Of a DNA stretch of 64,000 bases, positions 8,204 to 16,427 are shown one piece after another (positions within the stretch are counted from its first letter, which is position 1; every line of letters starts with the position of its first letter). The notes beneath the pieces were generated by a model, which was given only the letters and a program-made list of their open reading frames with translations, was not told the origin of the DNA and ran no database searches. Location of the stretch: NCBI RefSeq assembly GCF_002591915.1, contig NZ_NIHB01000001.1, forward strand, positions 896,781 through 960,780, given 5' to 3'. This DNA comes from Marinicella litoralis. GTDB lineage: Bacteria; Pseudomonadota; Gammaproteobacteria; Xanthomonadales; Marinicellaceae. The translations under genes were made by a program, and so were the position numbers.

Positions 8204-10914
8204 TGCCAGAAGACCAGCAAAATCCCTTAACCCGAGGCCAACAGATCAGGCAACTGTTTGACCAATGTTTGGATTTGACTTTGTCAGAGCAAATCGATTT
8301 GATACAACATTCAGCGGCATCGCCTGAGGTAAAAAAACATGTTTCTCAACTGCTGCAATTCAGTGAAGCAGAGATAGAATTGACGCAAGCCGTGGTTAAC
8401 CGGGTTCAGCTAAGCTTAGACATTAAACCGATTGTCCCTCAAATGAAAATTGGTGCTTATGAATTGATTAAGCCCCTGGGTGAGGGTGGCCAAGGAGAGG
8501 TCTGGCTGGCCTGTCGCAGTGGCGGAGATTTTCATCATCAAGTTGCGATTAAATTCCTTAAACCTGTGCACAGCCAAATTGAATTGGCTCGATTCCAAAG
8601 TGAACGAGAGTTGTTGGCCAGTTTAAAACACCCCAACATTGCCCAATTACTTGATGGTGGCGAATTGGATGACAACAGGCCATACATGGTCTTGGAATTG
8701 GTTGAGGGATTACCATTACTTGATTACTGTAAACAAAATCAATTCACCCTCAAAGACTATTTAAAATGCTTTTTACAAATATGTGATGCCATCAGTTACG
8801 CCCATGCCCATTCGGTGATACATCGAGACATCAAGCCGTCAAACATTTATGTCACCCATGATGGCACCGTCAAGTTACTGGATTTCGGTATCGCTAAATT
8901 CATGGACAAGGATGAAGTCAAAACCCAAACCTTGCCTATGATGACTTTGGCATACTCAAGTCCAGAACAGGTGACCGGTTCACCGGTTTCAACCACGACG
9001 GATGTATACACCCTGGGTTTGCTGTTGTATGAAATGTTGACCGGTCAAAGGGCGCAAGCCGTTAAAAGTGATGTACCGGCTGAGTTGATGCATGAAATCA
9101 CTCAATTAACACCCATACTACCCAGTCAGTTAATCCAAACCATAGACTTTAAGCGCAGTTATGGGCGCAGTCAGCTCAAAGGGGATTTAGACAATTTAAT
9201 TTTGATGGCAGTACGTAAAGAACCGGCACGACGCTACCAAAGTGTTGAAGCCATTTCACAAGACATCAAAAATTTTCTCAACGGAATGCCATTATTGGCC
9301 GCAGGTGACAGCCATTGGTATCATGCCAAAAAGTTTGTCACAAGAAATCCATTGGCGTCCACCTTATCGACGGTGCTGGTGTTGTTTATGGTTGCCTTAC
9401 CTTTGGTACTAATAAATAACCAAAAACACCTTAAAGTTGAGAGAGACAAGGCCCTGCTGGCACAAGAAGTAGCCCAAGAACAATCCACCATAGCCAACAG
9501 GACAACAGATTTCTTGGTCAATATTCTAGAGTCAGCTTCACCTTTGGCGAATAAAGGAGAAGCCATTGATTTAGATGATGTATTGGCCAGTGCAGAGCGA
9601 CAGTTGGCCGTAGGTTTGGATGAACAACCTAAGATTAAGGCCACTTTACTCAGTAAATTGGCAGGTATTCAACATCAGTTGGGCCACCATGATCAAGCCA
9701 TAAAATATTACTTGTCGGTGCTTGAACTGCACCAAGCAGAAGGCAACCTCAGCGGTCAAGCGTATGCTTACGGGCAGTTAGGCATCATGGCATATTTTGC
9801 AGATGATGAAACGGCCGCCATTGAGTACCAAAAAAAAGCGATGGCATTGGTGGATGATGTGGCTGATCCAAAAGATTTGGCTTGGTTGCATATTCGCATT
9901 GCCACCATTGATGGTTTTTTCAGAAAAGACGAATTGGTCATTGACAGATTGCAGCAAACACTCGAAAGTTTGCTGGCACAAGGCATTGAGGACCAAGCGT
10001 TGTTAGGCAGGATTTACAATGAAATGTCAAATGTCACACCTGATAAAGAATTGGCTTTGCAATACATCAGCCTGGCTGCTGAATACGCTGAAGCCTTGAA
10101 TGGCCGCATGCACCCCTTATTTCAAGTTCGGCAGCAAAACAAAGCTTTGAAGTTAAAAGAGCTGGAACGGTATGCAGAAGCAGAAGCCATTTTTATTGAA
10201 AACCGTGAAAATGCCCGAAAACTGTATACTGAAGAACATCCTAATTATTCGAGTGTCACTGCGGAGTTAGGTGCTTTGTATCATGACCAAGGGAAATATC
10301 AAGAGGTTAAAGCCATTTATGCAGAAGCCATAGACATCAGTCAGCGGGTTTCTGGTAAAAAAAGCCTCAATTATGTGCTACAAATAAACAACATGGCCTA
10401 CTTATATGAAGACATGGGTCAATTTGAATTGGCCGAACCATTGTACCGAGAATCCATTGAATTAAGACAAAAGTACCATTCTGGCAGTCCATATCGAATC
10501 GCCAGCAGCCGCAGTAACTTGGCTCGATTGTTGTCAAAAATGGGACGACACCAAGAATCACAAAAAATATTGGATGAAATTATCCCAATTTATGTAGCGT
10601 ACCAAAAATCGAACCTGCAAAATGACATCACCGCCATTGCCAATTTTATCGGCCAAAATCCCAGCACAGCCACTTGTCAAAGCGCTTGGCAAAAAATAAA
10701 TACCTTGTTGCCAGCGTTAGAGCAGTTGTCAGATAAAAGTTGGCGACGCATGTTCAATGAATTGCGGCTGGGCGAGCTGGCCTATGAATGTGGCAGGCAA
10801 GAATTGGCAGAATCTTTGTTGTCTGCGGCTGCCAAAAAATCCATGCAAATATACGCAACGGGATCAGACGGTCAAAAAATGATCCAATTTAAAGTCAATT
10901 CTCTACTCGATTAA
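8203..10914 (+). CDS. Transmembrane Ser/Thr protein kinase with TPR sensor region
   Basis: 903 residues. A short helical N-terminus is followed by a Hanks kinase domain from about residue 85: glycine loop GEGGQGEVW (93-101), VAIKFL with the ATP lysine near 117, HRDIKPSN (207-214), DFGIAK (227-232) and the activation-loop end SSPEQV. All catalytic residues are present. One membrane helix lies near 380-404 (STVLVLFMVALPLVLI). The remaining 500 residues are periplasmic or extracytoplasmic TPR-like helical pairs (for example HDQAIKYYLSVLELHQAEG, YQEVKAIYAEAIDI). Coupled to the ECF sigma gene, it probably senses an envelope signal and acts on that factor; the signal is unknown. Confidence 0.9.
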   Translation: MPEDQQNPLTRGQQIRQLFDQCLDLTLSEQIDLIQHSAASPEVKKHVSQLLQFSEAEIELTQAVVNRVQLSLDIKPIVPQMKIGAYELIKPLGEGGQGEVWLACRSGGDFHHQVAIKFLKPVHSQIELARFQSERELLASLKHPNIAQLLDGGELDDNRPYMVLELVEGLPLLDYCKQNQFTLKDYLKCFLQICDAISYAHAHSVIHRDIKPSNIYVTHDGTVKLLDFGIAKFMDKDEVKTQTLPMMTLAYSSPEQVTGSPVSTTTDVYTLGLLLYEMLTGQRAQAVKSDVPAELMHEITQLTPILPSQLIQTIDFKRSYGRSQLKGDLDNLILMAVRKEPARRYQSVEAISQDIKNFLNGMPLLAAGDSHWYHAKKFVTRNPLASTLSTVLVLFMVALPLVLINNQKHLKVERDKALLAQEVAQEQSTIANRTTDFLVNILESASPLANKGEAIDLDDVLASAERQLAVGLDEQPKIKATLLSKLAGIQHQLGHHDQAIKYYLSVLELHQAEGNLSGQAYAYGQLGIMAYFADDETAAIEYQKKAMALVDDVADPKDLAWLHIRIATIDGFFRKDELVIDRLQQTLESLLAQGIEDQALLGRIYNEMSNVTPDKELALQYISLAAEYAEALNGRMHPLFQVRQQNKALKLKELERYAEAEAIFIENRENARKLYTEEHPNYSSVTAELGALYHDQGKYQEVKAIYAEAIDISQRVSGKKSLNYVLQINNMAYLYEDMGQFELAEPLYRESIELRQKYHSGSPYRIASSRSNLARLLSKMGRHQESQKILDEIIPIYVAYQKSNLQNDITAIANFIGQNPSTATCQSAWQKINTLLPALEQLSDKSWRRMFNELRLGELAYECGRQELAESLLSAAAKKSMQIYATGSDGQKMIQFKVNSLLD

Positions 10915-11090
10915 ATAGGCCTTGAAGGCACTGAACAATGGAAAGTCGTACCAAGAACTTCATTGCAGAATGAGATTAATTTTTATCCAATAAGCCTTAA
11001 TTCTTGATGGCATAAAATCCGATTCTTTCACTATTTCAATTTTTTTTTAAATACTTTGATGGAAATTAAGCTGAATTACGCTTTATAGGG

Positions 11091-11233
11091 TAATGACAAA
11101 TGTCATTGTACGTAGGATTTTTATTTACCTGTCCTACCGAATGCTGGATTAATTAGGGCTATTAATGCAAGCATTCTACTTATATCGACTCGTTGGCATG
11201 TGGGGGAAGCTGCACTCAACGGGTCTTTTTTTT
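11091..11233 (+). ncRNA. Candidate structured RNA with intrinsic terminator
   Basis: Four consecutive hairpins follow one another without a gene: aatgac/gtcatt (11092-11107), gtagga/tcctac (11112-11137), gaatgc/gcattc with an inner attaat/attaat stem (11139-11176), and a 9-bp GC-rich stem ending in eight T (11187-11233). It starts 180 bp after the kinase stop. I do not recognise a known RNA class. It may be a free sRNA, a 3' end of the kinase mRNA, or a leader of the small gene that follows. Promoter not clear. Confidence 0.4.
11187..11233 (+). terminator. Intrinsic terminator
   Basis: gactcgttg (11187-11195) pairs with caacgggtc (11217-11225), one wobble pair, followed by eight T residues. 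Confidence 0.75.
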
Positions 11234-11245
11234 ACTTAAAGGTTG

Positions 11246-11455
11246 GTGGCTGAGGTGATCAATCATCAACAGTTATTAACCCTTAAAATACAATCTCTGA
11301 TTCAAGGCCATACCTGTGGTGATTGTCATGGGGTGAACCAAATTGATCAAGCAGGGCAACTCCCTTCGCTGATTAAAGCTGAAGCCTTTCAGCCATTGTT
11401 GCTCCATTGGGCTGCCAGTTTTAGATATTTAATATTGGGCGATGATTTTGAGTAA
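11246..11455 (+). CDS. Small hypothetical protein with CxxCH motif
   Basis: About 70 residues; starts considered are TTG 11243, GTG 11246 and GTG 11255. AAAGG just upstream favours 11246, but none is certain. The sequence contains THTCGDCH-type spacing in HTCGDCHGVNQ, which could bind heme or metal, but there is no signal peptide, so a c-type cytochrome is unlikely. It ends 7 bp from the convergent cysteine-rich protein gene. I do not recognise the family. Confidence 0.4.
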   Translation: MAEVINHQQLLTLKIQSLIQGHTCGDCHGVNQIDQAGQLPSLIKAEAFQPLLLHWAASFRYLILGDDFE

Positions 11456-11461
11456 AAGGGG

Positions 11462-11653
11462 CTATTCGTTTTCTGCCGTGACTTCGAAGTTCAAGATAGA
11501 TTCACCATCTGTTTGTACTTGAAACACCAGGGGCCGGCAACACACATAACAGTCTTCAACATAGGATTGATCAGACACTGAACAGTCAACAACAGCTTCA
11601 AAAGTTTCCCAACAACATGGGCATTGAACCAAGGTGGTAATTAATCCATTCAT
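11462..11653 (-). CDS. CPXCG-type cysteine-rich small protein
   Basis: 63 residues with two cysteine pairs, QCPCCWE near residue 11 and CYVCCRPL near residue 35, the pattern of the CPXCG cysteine-rich family. The spacing suggests a four-cysteine zinc ribbon or knuckle. The rest is acidic and ends VTAENE. The biochemical role of the family is unknown. It is convergent with the small gene before it and divergent from the PhoD-like gene. Confidence 0.8.
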   Translation of the reverse strand: MNGLITTLVQCPCCWETFEAVVDCSVSDQSYVEDCYVCCRPLVFQVQTDGESILNFEVTAENE

Positions 11654-11849
11654 CTTTGTGACTAAGACCTATATTCATGACTTTCTTCACTATAGTCATT
11701 TATAGGTATATTTTAAAGTGTAATAACCACATGCTTAATAACATCAGTAATAATCAGTGCTTAATTACACTGCAGATACGTTAAAATTTAAAACTGATAA
11801 GTTAAATCGTCAGGGTATAAATCAAAGCCACTGCTTTATTAGGAAAGAT

Positions 11850-12863
11850 ATGAAATATAAATTATTGGGCATAATTGGCCTGTGTTCCATTCTTTTGTCT
11901 TGCGCAGACAGGAACAAACCGCTGGATACAAATCTTGTCATTGATACCATTGCTTTTGGATCTTGTAATAAAGAATATGAAGCGCAACCATTCTGGGCTG
12001 AAGTTGCAGCCCAAAATCCCGATCTGTGGATATGGTTGGGTGATAACATCTACGCCGATACAGCTGACATGACATTGATGGCCGAGAAATACCAGCAACA
12101 ACAAGATATACCTGAATACAATGCCTTCAGAAGCCGTATACCGATAACCGGAATTTGGGATGACCATGATTATGGGATGAATGATGGTAACAGAACCTTC
12201 AGTCAAAAGGAGGCAGCCAAAGGTCAATTCATGAAATTCATGGGCCTGGATTCGACTCATGCGGTTAATCAACATTCGGGGATTTATCAAAGCCTACAAT
12301 TCGGCCAACCCCCACAGCAAATTAAATTGTTTTTGCTGGACACCCGAACCTTTCAAGACCCCTTGGTCAATTTACCCAAGGGCAGTGAGAAAAATTATGC
12401 CGTCAACCCAGGGACCATTCTGGGTGCCGAACAATGGGCTTGGCTCAGTAATGAATTGCATCAATCTGACGCCAATATCAATTTAATAGCCAGCAGCATT
12501 CAAGTGATTGCAGCAGATCACCGTTATGAAATGTGGGCTAATTTCCCACAAGAACGTGAAAAACTATTGGATTTGATCGTTGCATCAAAAATCAAAAATC
12601 CTTTGATATTGTCAGGTGATCGTCATTTGTCTGAAGTATCAAAAATCAACTGGCATGGACAAATTATTTATGACATCACTGCCAGTGGTTTGACTCACTC
12701 ATACAATGGCACGGAGGAGTACAACTCACATCGTGTGGGTCATTTAGTCACTGATACCTCTTTTTCAACCATGAAACTCAACTGGCAGAACAGTACGGTA
12801 ACAGTCACCCAATTCAGTACCCAAGGTCAGGTCTTGAATCAAGTAGAAATTAAATTACAGTGA
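11850..12863 (+). CDS. PhoD-like metallophosphatase lipoprotein
   Basis: 337 residues from the ATG at 11850, preceded by AGGAAAG; an upstream in-frame ATG lacks a ribosome site. The N-terminus MKYKLLGIIGLCSILLSCAD is a lipoprotein signal peptide with lipobox LLSC, so it is membrane-anchored in the periplasm or outer membrane. Metal-site motifs of the PhoD/metallophosphatase class follow in order: FGSCN, WLGDNIYAD, IWDDHDYGMND and LSGDRHLSE. The family hydrolyses phosphate mono- or diesters. The Pit transporter lies 1.5 kb on, but the two genes face opposite ways, so a shared phosphate role is only suggestive. Confidence 0.85.
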   Translation: MKYKLLGIIGLCSILLSCADRNKPLDTNLVIDTIAFGSCNKEYEAQPFWAEVAAQNPDLWIWLGDNIYADTADMTLMAEKYQQQQDIPEYNAFRSRIPITGIWDDHDYGMNDGNRTFSQKEAAKGQFMKFMGLDSTHAVNQHSGIYQSLQFGQPPQQIKLFLLDTRTFQDPLVNLPKGSEKNYAVNPGTILGAEQWAWLSNELHQSDANINLIASSIQVIAADHRYEMWANFPQEREKLLDLIVASKIKNPLILSGDRHLSEVSKINWHGQIIYDITASGLTHSYNGTEEYNSHRVGHLVTDTSFSTMKLNWQNSTVTVTQFSTQGQVLNQVEIKLQ

Positions 12864-13057
12864 TCAGCTTACAGTTGTCATTTAATGCATTGATTGAAAA
12901 AATTTGAGGCAATCAGTGGATTCATCATTGTCCTCGCTTCAATTTATTCCAGACATTACTTACCATCTAATAACCATTGATGAATTGATTGTTTGTAACA
13001 TTCAGGCTCATCCAGCGTTATCAATAACAAGCCATTAAAATCAAAGAGGACAGAACC

Positions 13058-13822
13058 ATGAAAAAAACAGCGATTATCAGTGCCATCAGCCTGGTTTCAT
13101 TATCAGCCATATCAGCCAATAACTTGAAGTTTGACCGGTCTCTAGAAATGTCTACAGATCGCATCAGCGCGGTTGAATTTGATGTTGGGGCAGGGTCATT
13201 AAATATTGTAGGGACCACTGGCAACGAAATCAGAATCAATGCAACCATAGAGTCAGAAGATTACAGAAAATTGGATGACTTGGTCGATGCTTTTGAAAAT
13301 AAAATGTTGTTTTCGATTGAACGACAAAGTGAATATGCCATGGTGTATGCCAAAAAGAAAGAAAGCATGGGATGGGGTAATTCGAAGAACATCATGATTC
13401 ATTTGGAAGTTGAACTGCCTCGTGGGATGGACTTGGTGATTGACGATGGGTCTGGTTCCATGACAGTAGAAAATATCGCCGGTGAACTCAAAATAGATGA
13501 TGGTTCAGGGTCCATTACATTGAGAGACATTGCTAACGATGTACAAATAGATGACGGATCAGGTTCAATTCAAGTGGCTGGCGTTAATGGAGACCTCAGT
13601 ATTGAAGATGGATCTGGGTCGATAGAATTGAAAAACATCAGTGGTTCGGTTGACATTGAAGATGGGTCTGGTGGCATCATGGCAAAAGACATCGGTGGTG
13701 ATTTCACCGTAGATGATGGCTCTGGTGATGTGGTGGTCAAAAACTTAACAGGGCAATTTACATTGATTGATGATGGCTCTGGATCAGTCACTGTTAACGG
13801 CGCGCGGTGGGGCAAAAAATAA
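13058..13822 (+). CDS. Exported DUF4097-like beta-solenoid protein with 18-residue repeats
   Basis: 254 residues with a signal peptide (first 20 residues, cleavage near ISA/NN) and AGAGGA as ribosome binding site. The N-terminal half matches the DUF4097 putative adhesin pattern (VEFDVGAGSLNIVGTTGNEI). From about residue 127 there are seven consecutive repeats of about 18 residues, consensus hDDGSGShxhxxhxGxhx, giving a regular ladder with DGSGS at each turn, as expected of a right-handed beta solenoid with stacked Asp-Gly turns. Such turns could bind calcium; that is inference. A terminator follows 22 bp after the stop, so it is monocistronic. Confidence 0.8.
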   Translation: MKKTAIISAISLVSLSAISANNLKFDRSLEMSTDRISAVEFDVGAGSLNIVGTTGNEIRINATIESEDYRKLDDLVDAFENKMLFSIERQSEYAMVYAKKKESMGWGNSKNIMIHLEVELPRGMDLVIDDGSGSMTVENIAGELKIDDGSGSITLRDIANDVQIDDGSGSIQVAGVNGDLSIEDGSGSIELKNISGSVDIEDGSGGIMAKDIGGDFTVDDGSGDVVVKNLTGQFTLIDDGSGSVTVNGARWGKK

Positions 13823-13843
13823 TCCATTTGACAACACAAACTT

Positions 13844-13871
13844 AAAGGCGTGGTGATTACCCGCCTTTTTT
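13844..13871 (+). terminator. Intrinsic terminator of the DUF4097 gene
   Basis: aaggcg/cgcctt stem (arms 13845-13850 and 13862-13867) followed by a run of T residues to 13871. Confidence 0.75.
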
Positions 13872-13913
13872 ATTGGGCGCCAGCTGTTTTGAAAGGGGTT
13901 GGATGGCTCAATA

Positions 13914-14258
13914 TCATCGGACTTCAACGTGTCTGATTAAAGCATCAACCACCACCAAGCGTTCAACGCCTGATCTTTCTACAACCACCCCAGAGTGATC
14001 AGTGGTGAGGCAGGTAAATTCAGTTTCAGTGATGTGTTGATCTGTGGCTTTCATGGCATTGATTTGCCAATGGATGGAACTGAATTGGTCAAAGAATTTT
14101 TTCATCATGGCCATGATGTCGTCGATGCCATAATATAAACCAGTATGGGCAGAACTGTAGGTGGCTTCGGGATGAAACAACAATTCGATGGCGTTTAAGT
14201 TGGCTTGATTGGATAAGTTGAAATAAAGTTCAGTGATTTTAAGTGGATCATTATTCAT
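13914..14258 (-). CDS. SnoaL/NTF2-like fold protein
   Basis: 114 residues from the ATG at 14258 (MNNDPLKITELYFNLSNQ). The pattern helix, then LLFHPEATYSSAHTGLYYGIDDIMAMM, then a four-strand sheet, with EFTCLTTDHSGVVVERSGVERLVV near the end, is that of SnoaL-like NTF2 proteins. These form a cone-shaped pocket and may be small isomerases or hydrolases or have no enzyme activity. A longer frame upstream runs through the terminator and the pit gene and is not real. Substrate unknown. Confidence 0.7.
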   Translation of the reverse strand: MNNDPLKITELYFNLSNQANLNAIELLFHPEATYSSAHTGLYYGIDDIMAMMKKFFDQFSSIHWQINAMKATDQHITETEFTCLTTDHSGVVVERSGVERLVVVDALIRHVEVR

Positions 14259-14274
14259 ACCGGTATTTTGACAT

Positions 14275-14303
14275 AAAAAAGCCCGATTGGTTGATCGGGC
14301 TTT
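14275..14303 (-). terminator. Intrinsic terminator of the pit operon
   Basis: A 10-bp stem aaagcccgat/atcgggcttt (14278-14287 and 14294-14303) lies 24 bp past the pit stop, with six U on the minus-strand transcript. Confidence 0.85.
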
Positions 14304-14326
14304 AAAATGATTTTTCTGATTTATGA

Positions 14327-15589
14327 TCAGCCAAAGATGGCTTTCAAGATAAAGAAAAACACAATCGACAAGCTGGCACCTGCAGGAATGGTGATGACCC
14401 ATGAGGCAAAGATATTGCGCACCACTTTCAAGTCAATCGCTGAAATACCGCGCGCCATACCGACACCCAATACAGCACCAACCAAGGTTTGTGTGGTTGA
14501 AATGGGCATGCCGGTTCCTGAAGCCACCACAATGGTGACCGAAGCAGCTAATTCAGCAGCAAAGCCGCGTGACGGGGTTAAGTGAGTGATTTTTTGACCA
14601 ACCGTCCTGATGACGCGGATACCATAAGTGGCTAAACCAATCACAATACCAATACCACCTAACAACAGTATCCATGTTTGCACCCCTGCTTTGGCTGAAA
14701 CGATACCGGTTTGCGCGGTTGAGACAATGGCAGCAACAGGGCCAATGGCATTGGCCACATCGTTAGAACCATGGGCAAACGCCAAGCCTGATGCGGTAAT
14801 CACCATCAACACAGCAAACACCTTTTCAACGGTATAAAAGTGAAAATCTTTTTCTTTCTTCTTGTCGACTTTAATCCTGGAAATAAAGAAGGCACCAATC
14901 AATGAAACAACCACCCCTGATAGAGCTGCATAGGTATAAGCTTGAGGATCAGTCAACTCTAAACCAACGTGTTTAAGTCCCTTCTTGATTGTAACCAGGG
15001 TCAAAACAAAGGCAGTAATGAACATGTAAACAGGTACATACCGTTTGGCCATATCCAAAGGATTCTTTTGTTTCAAAATCAGGTGATGTACGGTTTGAAA
15101 TATCAAAAAGGCCAGAAAGCCTGCGATCACTGGGGTGATGATCCAACTCATCACGATGTCACCGACTTTACTCCATTTGATTGCTTCAGTTCCGATACCC
15201 ACTGCTGCAAAACCCACCACAGCACCGACGATTGAGTGCGTGGTTGATACTGGCCAACCCTTTTTTGAAGCCAACAATAACCAACATCCGGCAGCCAGCA
15301 AAGAAGCCAACATACCAAAAATAAGCAGTTCAGGATTGCCCGCAATAGAATCGGCATCAATGATGCCTTTGCGGATGGTAGATGTCACTTCACCACCCGC
15401 CAATACTGCGCCAGCAAACTCAAAGATGGCCGCAATGATGATGGCCTGTTTGATGGTGATTGCCTTTGAACCGACGGATGTTGCCATGGCATTGGCAACG
15501 TCATTGGCGCCGATACCCCATGCCATGAAGCCACCAAAAACACCGGCAAGAATGACGTACGTTAGGCCATATGTTAATTCGAATTCCAT
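14327..15589 (-). CDS. pit: Low-affinity inorganic phosphate transporter, Pit family
   Basis: 420 residues, about 10-11 membrane segments. The duplicated PHO-4 signature is clear: GIGANDVANAMATS near residue 25 and HGSNDVANAIGP in the second half, each with the Asn-Asp pair required for metal-phosphate/H+ symport. SGTGMPISTTQTL and KKGWPVSTTHSIVG are further conserved loops. It imports phosphate as a neutral metal complex through the inner membrane. It starts 11 bp after a DUF47 gene, the usual partner, and has its own terminator. Whether the cation dependence is H+ or Na+ is not decidable. Confidence 0.92.
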   Translation of the reverse strand: MEFELTYGLTYVILAGVFGGFMAWGIGANDVANAMATSVGSKAITIKQAIIIAAIFEFAGAVLAGGEVTSTIRKGIIDADSIAGNPELLIFGMLASLLAAGCWLLLASKKGWPVSTTHSIVGAVVGFAAVGIGTEAIKWSKVGDIVMSWIITPVIAGFLAFLIFQTVHHLILKQKNPLDMAKRYVPVYMFITAFVLTLVTIKKGLKHVGLELTDPQAYTYAALSGVVVSLIGAFFISRIKVDKKKEKDFHFYTVEKVFAVLMVITASGLAFAHGSNDVANAIGPVAAIVSTAQTGIVSAKAGVQTWILLLGGIGIVIGLATYGIRVIRTVGQKITHLTPSRGFAAELAASVTIVVASGTGMPISTTQTLVGAVLGVGMARGISAIDLKVVRNIFASWVITIPAGASLSIVFFFILKAIFG

Positions 15590-15600
15590 AAATTTCCCCT

Positions 15601-16275
15601 TTATTTAGCCAGCAACAACTCTAAACGACGACCAATGCGTTCAGCTTGGTCTGCCACATCACCTGTCATATCAATTAATTTATATAAAAACATCACTTCA
15701 ACCGGCGGTAAATCATTTTCCATTGAGAACACCTTGGCTTGTAAGCTGTGCTGCATGCCATCGGTTTCAGTTTCAATTTTATCGAGTTTGGCTATTAATT
15801 TTTCAACCACTTTGACTTCAGCGCCACGGAATCCTGTTTCATACAACTCATCCAACTCATTGACACTTTGTTTGGCTTTCTTGGCAGCATCAACACACCT
15901 TTCAACGAATTCAATGAATTGCTCATACAGGCTGGCAGGCACTTGTAATTTACGCACCTTAACCATGCTTGAAATTTGTTTACTGAGGTTAGCTACTTTG
16001 TCTTGAACCAACACCAACTCAAGTAAATCTTGTCGTGGCACAGGCATGAATAAACTTTTCGGCAAATTGGCTCTGATGTCATTTTTCATGTCATCGGCTT
16101 CATTTTCCAATTGTTTGATCTGTTCGCATATTTCATCGACTTTCACCCAGTCATTTAAATTGGCTGCCTTAAACATATCTGGTAATAAAGTCGCTGCTTG
16201 GTATGCAGTTTTGATGTGGTCTTGTAAAGGTTCAACTGGAGATCGGCCCAGCATATCTGAGAGAAAGCTTCCCAT
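15601..16275 (-). CDS. DUF47/PhoU-like accessory protein of Pit
   Basis: About 224 residues from the ATG at 16275 (MGSFLSDMLGRSPVEPLQDH); a TTG five codons upstream is the alternative. All-helical, with the PhoU-like repeat pattern (DEICEQIKQLENEADDMKNDI, then a second copy LDKIETETDGMQHSLQAKV). This family accompanies Pit transporters in operons and is thought to modulate them. It precedes pit by 11 bp. A Pho box could not be identified by eye. Confidence 0.88.
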   Translation of the reverse strand: MGSFLSDMLGRSPVEPLQDHIKTAYQAATLLPDMFKAANLNDWVKVDEICEQIKQLENEADDMKNDIRANLPKSLFMPVPRQDLLELVLVQDKVANLSKQISSMVKVRKLQVPASLYEQFIEFVERCVDAAKKAKQSVNELDELYETGFRGAEVKVVEKLIAKLDKIETETDGMQHSLQAKVFSMENDLPPVEVMFLYKLIDMTGDVADQAERIGRRLELLLAK

Positions 16276-16427
16276 AATTTTAATGTCCAAAATAGATTTG
16301 CCGATATTATACGTTTCAATTGTTACATTTTGATGACGATTTTGTCACAAACAATTCTGATCATCATTTTGTCTTGCCAGCATGGCTGGCCATGCATTGA
16401 ATCTTTATGCACAATGCTTGAAAGGGG

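Noticed and set aside
14867-15608. Long plus-strand frames opposite pit and DUF47
   Set aside because: They are the antisense frames of clear family members and show repetitive proline/threonine-rich composition typical of antisense reading.
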